This document shows, piece by piece, positions 56,395 through 64,000 of a stretch of 64,000 nt of DNA. The notes beneath the pieces are model-generated. The model was not told where the DNA came from. It saw only the letters and a list, made by a program, of their open reading frames with translations, and did not search any database. This stretch comes from Hepsetus odoe. Lineage: Eukaryota > Chordata > Actinopteri > Characiformes > Hepsetidae. The stretch covers positions 2,453,520 to 2,517,519 of the forward strand of contig CM029393.1 of NCBI GenBank assembly GCA_017165825.1, given 5' to 3'. Position 1 is the stretch's first letter. Every line of letters begins with the position of its first letter. Position numbers and translations under genes: made by a program.

Positions 56395-59300
56395 AGCATC
56401 TAGTTCCTTACAATACAGCGGGAGCATATACCGTGCCACAGTGACTCTTTAGAGCACCACCCAGGTCGCAGTCCTGTGATCTTAAATCACACGCTGGCTA
56501 TTATCCCACTACCAGTACACTCCTGGCAGAAACCCAGGTTCCTTATAACACGGCATCCCCTATGTCACACATTAGCTTAGAACCAGGCTCCTCTCATCAT
56601 TACCAGAGAATATCTATTCTTAGTACGATAAGGAAGCAGCATAGATGCCAATCTAGGGGCTCCTGCGCTGGTAACCTGCTCCCAGTACCAATCATAAAAA
56701 CAATTAAAACACAGCGTCCGACTAAAATCAAATGTTCACTGCTGAATGTTCGCTCCTTAGGAAAAAAGGCAGTGCTTATTAATGAGATGGTACTCGACAC
56801 AAAGTCAGATATCTGTCTACTGACTGAAACTTGGCTTAGACCCACTGACACCATCCCCTTAGTGGAAGCCTCCCCGGATGGGTTCTCATACCTGCATAAA
56901 TCACGCTCAGCAGGACGTGGTGGAGGCCTGGCTGCAATTTTTGATGAATCATTTAAGGTTGATTCAAAAACTACTGAGAGCTTCCACACATTCGAAGTGA
57001 TGCTGCTAAGCATTAGGTCTGATTTAGCGGTCCATATCCTATTAGTTTATAGACCTCCAGGACCATATGCTGCCTTTATTAATGAATTTGGCAATCTGCT
57101 CTCTGACTTGGTTGTTAGGTTTACTAGATTCGTGATGCTAGGTGACTTTAACATACATGTTGATACAGAGACGGATGCAGGTGCCAAAAGCTTCCTAACG
57201 CTCCTCGATTCTGTCGGTTGCACCCAGCATATATCAAGACCTACCCATGTACAAGGACACACGCTAGATCTAATTATCTCGTATGGACTTGACATTGATA
57301 CTGTACTGGTCCACTCCTTAAATAAACTTTTTTCCGACCATTCTTTAATCACGTTTGAGATTAATATGTCTCCACCGTACCTCAGTGAACGGACTAGTAC
57401 AACACGACACCTAAACAGGGCTAAATGTGTTCAGTTTATGGAGGCCGTAACGGAGATAGATTTCACCTGTAACAAAACTGTTAATGACATCACCGACATG
57501 TACAATACAGTAGTTGGGCAGATCCTTGATCAGGTAGCCCCAATTAAGACAAAGAAGGTCAGAACTATCAGGCACTCTCCCTGGTTCAATGATCACACAC
57601 GGGCTGCTAAGCGGGAGTGCCGTAAGCTAGAACGCAGATGGAAGACAACAGGTCTCCAAGCCTCTCAGGTTCTATGGTCTGCTAAACTAAAACAATATAA
57701 GAAAGCTCTATATAGTGCTCGCACTGAGTACTATTCAAAGCTTATTGAAAACAACAAGCATAACCCCCGCTATTTATTTCAGACACTCGCTCAGCTAACA
57801 GACAAAACTGATAAAAGGTCAGCATGTAGTATTACTAACGATAGATTTCTTAAGCTTTTTAATGATAAAATTAACAACATTAGGCTCCAAATGTGCCCTA
57901 TTAGCCCTCAAATTAATCCATTAGCTGAACAGTGCTCACAATATTTTAGTGATTTTAATCTCATCGATAACTCTGAGCTAATTTCTGTTATAGCCAAAGC
58001 AAACTCCACGACCTGTCGGTTAGATCCCATTCCAACCAAGCTCCTGAAGGAATCCTTAGGAGTACTATCAACACCTATACTTGATATCATGAATGCATCC
58101 TTGACCTCAGGTGTAGTCCCCAATCAGTTTAAAACAGCAGTGGTTAGACCACAGCTTAAAAAACCTAACTTGGACCCTCACTCACCAAGTAATTATAGAC
58201 CTATCTCTAATGTCCCGTTTCTCTCTAAGATTCTAGAAAAACTAGTTGCGAGACAACTGCAGTCATATCTAGACACGCATAACCTCTTAGATAAACACCA
58301 ATCAGGTTTCCGGCTTGGCCATAGCACAGAAACTGCTCTAACTAGAGTGGTGAATGATATAATGGTCTCGAGTGATGCAGGAAACATTACTGTTCTTGTT
58401 CTGTTAGATCTTAGTGCTGCGTTCGACACGGTAGATCACTCCATTTTAGTAAATAGGCTTCACTCCACTGTCGGCATTACCGGAACAGCCCTTAAATGGT
58501 TCAACTCCTATCTCACAAACCGTTACTACTTCATCCAAATGGATGATTATGGCACCCCCTCACCTATGTCACTAGTTAACTATGGAGTCCCACAAGGGTC
58601 GGTGTTGGGCCCAGTGCTCTTCTCCCTCTACATGCTCCCACTAAGCACTATTATACGGAAGCATAATGTTAGTTACCACTCTTACGCTGATGACACTCAG
58701 CTATACTTATCTTTTAAATCATGTGATAAAGCATCAACCGGCACTTTAATTAGCTGCCTCAGTGATATTAGGGATTGGATGAATAACAACTTCCTCTCAC
58801 TAAACCCCGAAAAAACTGAGCTGCTCTTGTTTTGTAGTAGTGATGTAGACAGGGCCAACTTCATTTCGCATATCCGGGATGCAGGGTTGAAGTTTTCAGT
58901 TAGTACTCTGGCACGTAACCTTGGTGTTATTTTCGATTCAAATCTTTCATTTAATCCCCATGTTAATGCAGTTGCGAAGACATGCTTCCTGCACCTTCGG
59001 AACATTGCCAAACTACGGCGCTTTCTGTCAATGGAAGACACGGCGAAAGTAGTACATGCATTTGTATACAGTAGATTAGATTACTGTAATGCCCTACTCT
59101 CTGGAAGCCCTCAGGGCACATTAAGCACCCTACAGCGCATTCAGAACACAGCCGCTAGGATTGTTAGCAGGAGCAGGAAGTACGACCACATAACTCCCAT
59201 ACTCTCCTCGCTTCACTGGCTTCCTGTTAGGTACAGGGCTGACTTCAAGGTCCTCCTCTTAACCTACAAGGCACTTAAAGGTCTTGCCCCAATATACCTA

Positions 59301-60027
59301 ACCGAACTGCTTAATACCTATACACCTAACCGCCCACTTAGATCCCAGAATAAAGATCTCCTAATTGTCCCTCGCATAAATAAATGTATAGGAGCACGAG
59401 CCTTCAGTTACAGGGCCCCTAGATTGTGGAACAGCTTGCCTGCTTCTGTACGGGATGCCGATTCAGTCTTGGTCTTTAAATCACGGCTGAAGACTTACTT
59501 CTTTAGTTTATCTTACCCGCACCAATCACCATAGTGCACCACTAGTAATGTCGCTGGTGCTGCTGTACATGCCATCGCACTGTTTCATTTCTGTGTCTGT
59601 CACTACTGGATCCTGCTCATTACTGACCCCCTCATTCCATTTCTCTCCCCACATGTCCGGGTGGGCCCGCTGTGGTCATCACCTGAGTCCAATGCCGAGC
59701 TATCATCTGGTCTGTGTGATGCATCTGATGCGCCAAGGGACCCTGGCGGCTCATCAGTACCTGGAAGAAACTTGGGACTCCTCACTGATCCTGGAGTCTA
59801 AAACCAAACTAACTTTGTACTGTTAGTATACCCAAGGGGGTTGGGTAGCCAGTTGACCTTGGACCCTCAGAGGTTTTTTTCTCCACATAGTGGAGTTTTT
59901 GGTTCCTCTCCTCCGTAGTCGTCCGGCTTTAACATCTATTACTGTAACCTGTTCCACCATCTACCATCAATGTAAAGTGCCTTGGGGCAACTTTGTTGTA
60001 AAAGGCGCTATACAAGAATAAATTGAA
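56395..60027 (+). mobile_element. L2-clade LINE, apparently intact
   Basis: GC-richer sequence begins near 56395 and ends in the L2-type 3' hairpin and tail: AAGTGCCTTGGGGCAACTTT, then AAAGGCGCTATACAAG and AATAAATTGAATTT. It contains one uninterrupted ORF (next entry). The exact 5' end and target duplication were not found. The right end abuts a SINE fragment without intervening sequence. Confidence 0.85.
56562..59534 (+). CDS. L2 LINE ORF: AP-endonuclease and reverse transcriptase
   Basis: A 990-codon ORF with no stop or frameshift. The endonuclease occupies about residues 55-270: LLNVRSLGKK, LLTETWLRP (catalytic Glu, about 88), VYRPPG, GDFNIH (about 193), SDHSLITF (catalytic His, about 258). 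The reverse transcriptase lies around residues 490-770: KPNLDPHSPSNYRPISNVPF, LDLSAAFDTVDHSILVNRL (about 616), YGVPQGSVLGPVLFSLY (about 672), SYADDTQLYL (catalytic Asp pair, about 707) and NPEKTELLLF. The C-terminal segment has LQRIQNTAARIV, HWLPVRYRADFKVLLLTYKA and LWNSLPASVRDA, typical of L2. The protein nicks DNA and primes reverse transcription of its RNA at the cut. The truncated L2s at 19308 and 33311 belong to a different L2 subfamily. Confidence 0.95.
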   Translation: MSHISLEPGSSHHYQRISILSTIRKQHRCQSRGSCAGNLLPVPIIKTIKTQRPTKIKCSLLNVRSLGKKAVLINEMVLDTKSDICLLTETWLRPTDTIPLVEASPDGFSYLHKSRSAGRGGGLAAIFDESFKVDSKTTESFHTFEVMLLSIRSDLAVHILLVYRPPGPYAAFINEFGNLLSDLVVRFTRFVMLGDFNIHVDTETDAGAKSFLTLLDSVGCTQHISRPTHVQGHTLDLIISYGLDIDTVLVHSLNKLFSDHSLITFEINMSPPYLSERTSTTRHLNRAKCVQFMEAVTEIDFTCNKTVNDITDMYNTVVGQILDQVAPIKTKKVRTIRHSPWFNDHTRAAKRECRKLERRWKTTGLQASQVLWSAKLKQYKKALYSARTEYYSKLIENNKHNPRYLFQTLAQLTDKTDKRSACSITNDRFLKLFNDKINNIRLQMCPISPQINPLAEQCSQYFSDFNLIDNSELISVIAKANSTTCRLDPIPTKLLKESLGVLSTPILDIMNASLTSGVVPNQFKTAVVRPQLKKPNLDPHSPSNYRPISNVPFLSKILEKLVARQLQSYLDTHNLLDKHQSGFRLGHSTETALTRVVNDIMVSSDAGNITVLVLLDLSAAFDTVDHSILVNRLHSTVGITGTALKWFNSYLTNRYYFIQMDDYGTPSPMSLVNYGVPQGSVLGPVLFSLYMLPLSTIIRKHNVSYHSYADDTQLYLSFKSCDKASTGTLISCLSDIRDWMNNNFLSLNPEKTELLLFCSSDVDRANFISHIRDAGLKFSVSTLARNLGVIFDSNLSFNPHVNAVAKTCFLHLRNIAKLRRFLSMEDTAKVVHAFVYSRLDYCNALLSGSPQGTLSTLQRIQNTAARIVSRSRKYDHITPILSSLHWLPVRYRADFKVLLLTYKALKGLAPIYLTELLNTYTPNRPLRSQNKDLLIVPRINKCIGARAFSYRAPRLWNSLPASVRDADSVLVFKSRLKTYFFSLSYPHQSP

Positions 60028-60213
60028 TTTAACCCATGCACTCAAACACTGTGCAGGCAGGGGGCAGGTATTGAAAGCACCCAGGGAGCAGTGACAGGGA
60101 CAGTACCTTGCTCAAGGGTACCTTAGGGCAACTTACTGGAGAGGGGAATCAAACCCACAATCTTCTGATGCAGGGGGCAACTCTCTAACCACTAGGCCAC
60201 CACTGCCCCTAGA
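60028..60213 (-). repeat. tRNA-derived SINE fragment, antisense
   Basis: TTTAACCCATGCACTCAAAC, GTACCTTGCTCAAGGGTACC, GGGAATCAAACCCACAATC and CTAACCACTAGGCCACCAC. The right end keeps the A-box-bearing head that other antisense copies lack. The 3' part is replaced by the L2 end. Confidence 0.75.
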
Positions 60214-61530
60214 TAGGCCTAGATGCTGTCTAGATAACAGAGATATTTAATCATTATCAGCATTGTGCATTAAAAACTTTTGATCAGCCTGTAAAATAGA
60301 TATATCTGCATTATAGACATTTAAGCATTATAGACCTTAGTACTTTAATTTTGGTTCTCCACCAAGATGATTTTGGTTCTTACTGGGGTACCAAGCTAAA
60401 TGTCTACAGCCCATTTATTGAAACTTAAAGAAATAATTGCAGGCTGTTTCTGTCAGAGCTTGAAGCTCCTCTATTGCTTCTTCTTTATATGTTCACTTTT
60501 GAAATGGAAAATTAAATGAATGGAAAATTAAATGACCGCATCACGTCTTCCACGAGACATCTTCTTTCACTTTGCAGTTTTCTGATGACAAAAAGACAAC
60601 CAGGTTTCAACCAGATAGTTTCTGTACTGATAAAAACAAATAAGAACTCTCTGTTCGTGGCACTGCTTATCAAGACAATGCTGCCGGAAATCTGGGCTAG
60701 ATGGCAAATCCTAACATTAAGAATTGGTCGACAAAAAACATACAGGTACAGGTTGCATTTAAGGCAGGGTCATAAAATGGCACTATAAGTATCTAACCAT
60801 TCATCCATCCATCTATAGTCTTTACTTATTTGTCTTGAAAATGGTCATACTGGGCTGCTGGAGCTTTACACAGCCATCATAGGGCAAAAGGTGTTAAAAC
60901 ATTAGCAGAAAAAAGAGAAATTGCACTAGAAAATGGTAATGATTTTGACACAGTTTTGTGTTTGAATGCTTTGAAAGTTTTACCATTTTCAAATGATATA
61001 TTTATGCTTACAATAAAGCAGTCCTGTAACAACTGTTTCTGTTTCTGTTATGTAATGTTCTTTCTTTCAGCCCCTCCTATACAATGGCCAACCTTATCAT
61101 TGATATCATCAGACCTTTGGATGTACAAACCTGTAATTTAGTTAGTAAAAAGTTAGATTCACATATGCTTTTGCAACTACAGATTGTCAGATTCATTCTC
61201 TGATTTGTCAAAAATGGAAACTCACAATGGTTATTATGGTTATGAATTGAGCGTGAATAATTGATGAATGTAAGTGAATATTTGCTGACAATGGGGACAC
61301 CACAGGCAGCTGGATGCATTGCAGAGCTGCAAACTGGGGCAGTAGTCTGTATAGGACAACATATAATGGCAGAGACATATTGTCACTGCTGAACACTGTG
61401 AACCTTGTTATACACTTCCATCACCACTACAAATGATTTAAGTCAATGAGGTACTGAGTAGCCAGGCACTGAACAGAGTCTACAATTAAAAATTGTATTT
61501 TAAAAATTCAGTTGCTTAAAGATTTTATAG
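60214..61530. other. Intergenic, no gene seen
   Basis: No recognised feature. Confidence 0.4.
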
Positions 61531-61531
61531 C

Positions 61532-61567
<36 letters not shown>
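61531..61567. repeat. (CT)n microsatellite
   Basis: About 18 CT units. Confidence 0.9.
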
Positions 61568-61569
<2 letters not shown>

Positions 61570-61844
61570 ATATCTTGCATTTAGATACTTGTGCAACCTA
61601 TAAACAATTTGTGAAATCAGTTTATATGCCTCATATCCATTAATTTGTATATTAATGGCATATAGACCATCGCAATGCTATATAAAGGAAGTACCCAGAA
61701 ATTTATGTCGGCCTTTTCTGAAAGAACATGACTGGATTTTAAGGCCAATAAAGGACATTTGTTTGTATATTCAAAGGACAATATTGTATTGTATATATTT
61801 TAAATACATCTTATTGTCACATCTTATATTTTTTAATGTATTAG

Positions 61845-62255
61845 TTATTTTCCCAAAAGGCCCAAAATGCGACTATTTTCTTCTTTCGGCTGCTCCAGTT
61901 TAGGATTGCCACAGTGGATCATCCATTTCAGTTTCTTCTGGTCCTCAGCATCTTCTTCATTCAAACTGAGCACCTGCATAACCTCTCTCACCACATCTGT
62001 AAACCTCCTCTTTGGTCTTTTGCTTTTCCTCATGTCAGGCATGTCAGGCATCCTCAATATCCTTCTCTCAAAATGCTCCTTGTCTCTCCTCTGTACATGT
62101 CCAAACCAACACAATCTTGCTTCTCTAAAATATCCATCCTGAACTGTCCTTCTAATATACACTTATATAACTAATATATTTCTAATCTTGTCCATCTTTG
62201 TCATTCCCGATGAAAATCTCAGCATCTTTAAATATGCAGACGATGAAACAGATTG
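61845..62255 (-). mobile_element. RTE-clade LINE C-terminal fragment
   Basis: The minus strand reads LKMLRFSSGMTKMDKIRN, FREARLCWFGHVQRRDKEHF, RRILRMPDMPDMRKSKRPKR and RFTDVVREVMQ, then MIHCGNPKLEQPKEEN. This is the RTE C-terminus (MLRFSLGVTRLDRIRN ... RLRWFGHVQRR ... RPKRRxMDV ... IRCGNP). A small repeat of the MPD codons is present. It is diverged from the 6060-6385 fragment. Confidence 0.75.
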
Positions 62256-64000
62256 CAATGAGGCTGTATAAGATAGTAAGTCTGTGGACAAGATTTGTCT
62301 TATAAAAACCCATAACTTAAATGGAATTTTTTGCTGTAACTGATGCAATGTAAAACTAGTCTGTTTGAAATATTGTCAATGAGGTAGCTTGCTGGCAAAG
62401 CAAATTTTATTTTTGTGCTCCCACTTTTAGCTCTTATAGGTGTGCATCTTTTATTGAGGAACTGTAAACACTCACAGCAAGAATTACATATAAATGAATG
62501 TGGATATAACACAAAACGTCCTTTGACACAGCTAGTAAAACACTCAACATTAACTTTCACTGGTGTTTTTTTATTCATGTTCTGGTTGGCATGGTAGCTC
62601 AGAATCTCCTTCAGTTAATGTACAACAAAATTATATTCCACACTTGTAAACTTTGCAGTCTGCTCTTGTTCTGTTCTAGTAACCTTTATGATTGAACGCA
62701 TGATGCTAAAGCTGATGGTTATTGCTGTTGCCATGGTGACATTATTTCAGGCAATAACATACTTCACTTGAAACCAAGGACATCTGTGAAAGAGGGCTAA
62801 GAATATTTAACTTCTCCGATATATTGCATTTTCTGCAGAACATGCAATAGATGTGAATCAAAATGTATAGAATTCTGTATTTAATCAAATTATGTATTAC
62901 ATTTAAATGCATAGTGTATCCTTATGTTGAAGATCTAAAGTTTTCTGTAAACCTTTTCATAAAATTTTGCTGAGTTGACCTTTTCATGCTGAAAGTTTCA
63001 TAGTAAAATTAAAATAAACAAATATCTTTGCAAACATATGTGTATTTACAGTTTATATATATATTTTATTTCCTACTCAAAATGCTCAGCATTACATTGG
63101 AGCAGATTGACTAACTGATTTAAACATGTGCATTATTATGTTTTATTTTGGTTCATTTTATTAATATTTTTTTGTGATGGTGGTGTTCCTTCTATGCAGT
63201 GGTTTGTCAAAAGTGATCCAATGATGGATATAAAGGATAAACTGTTGTCAGGGTCATGGGTGCCCAAGGTTAACTGATTGGCATGATGGGAGCAAAGGTT
63301 ATAATATTTAGTCTGATCCCACAGAAGAGCTACTATAGCACAGGATCCTGGCTATGATCACAAGGTGCCACCCAATTTTTTGCCAATGGGGCCACAGAGC
63401 CACAGATCAGTCAGAGTGCCCATGTGAACCCTTGTCCATTGCCAGAAGTAGGCAGTGGGATGTTCAGAATTAGACTTTACAAAGACATTGCAATGCTCCT
63501 CTGTACCACTATTTATTAGTCCTCTAAGTTTGCCCTGTCAGTCTCTGGTTTACATACAACTTCAAGACATCTTGATCCCTAAAATGTATGAAAATATGAA
63601 AAATGTTTAGGCAAACACACACATCTATAAATACACATTTATGTGTCCTGGTTTGCAAAAGCTGTGGATAATACTCTGCCCTCTTTTGGTGAACTTCATA
63701 TATACAAGATCAGAATGCAGCAATTAATTTCTGTGAAGTGCAATTTGCTTAAAGGGTCATATTTCATTTTACATTTTCTTAATTTAACAGATCTATAAAT
63801 ATCTTTATTGTATACTATGTTTATAAAACACACTAGATTAGTCAAATAATAATGGATGATAGAGTCAATTTTCTTGGACCTTACTCATTTGCATTTATAA
63901 AAAACATAGGTCCATATGTCTATAAGTAAATTATGTGTTCATTGCCACACTCTGCTAATAGTTATGTGTGCAAAGCCTAACCTAAATTCACCAATGGACC
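62256..64000. other. Intergenic, no gene seen
   Basis: AT-rich sequence with short open frames only and no recognised exon, RNA gene or repeat. Confidence 0.4.

Noticed and set aside
56600..59041. Several minus-strand open frames of 60-137 residues
   Set aside because: They are shadows of the 990-codon L2 ORF on the other strand.

Overview
The window looks like vertebrate, almost certainly teleost fish, genomic DNA. It is AT-rich and non-operonic, with GT-AG introns, abundant CA/TA/CT microsatellites, and a fish-type repeat load: Tc1/mariner elements, L2 and RTE LINEs, tRNA-derived SINEs and V-SINE-like copies. I found no bacterial, phage or CRISPR content. Most of the 64 kb is intronic or intergenic sequence built from dead transposable elements.

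Two host genes can be supported. (1) The 3' half of tissue-nonspecific alkaline phosphatase (alpl) lies on the + strand at 6756-12561, as seven exons with clean splice sites. It carries the catalytic arginine, most metal ligands and a GPI-anchor-type tail. Its N-terminal exons, including the catalytic serine, are not visible and probably lie upstream of base 1, so bases 1-6755 would be intron. (2) A guanylin/uroguanylin-type prohormone gene lies on the - strand at about 53943-49300. A TATA box is followed by a signal-peptide exon, a pro-region exon with the family's C-x-NP-x-LP-x-E pattern, and an exon with the mature cysteine motif CEICANVACTGC. Two oddities suggest decay or divergence: the mature motif has no stop codon after it and reads into a CA microsatellite, and the exon 2/3 junction does not keep frame at any canonical donor I can find.

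Layout. 1-6.7 kb: alpl intron with a Tc1 end, a dispersed repeat, SINE and RTE fragments. 6.7-12.8 kb: alpl exons and probable polyadenylation signal. 12.8-17.8 kb: mostly featureless, with SINEs. 17.8-21.3 kb: an RTE LINE split by an L2 insertion. 21.3-32.6 kb: repeats, a second copy of an unnamed dispersed repeat and then a third, a LINE RT remnant, and a Tc1 with both inverted repeats. 32.7-37.1 kb: a Tc1 split by a 3-kb L2. 37-48 kb: mostly featureless, with one young SINE bearing a perfect 11-bp target duplication and a head-to-head V-SINE pair. 48.5-54 kb: guanylin-like gene. 56.4-60.0 kb: an L2 LINE with an intact 990-codon ORF. 60-64 kb: SINE and RTE fragments and plain sequence.

The two host genes are not functionally linked as far as the sequence shows. 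I see no multi-gene system. The most promising leads are the unusual guanylin-like gene, the uninterrupted L2, and a three-copy dispersed repeat I cannot name.
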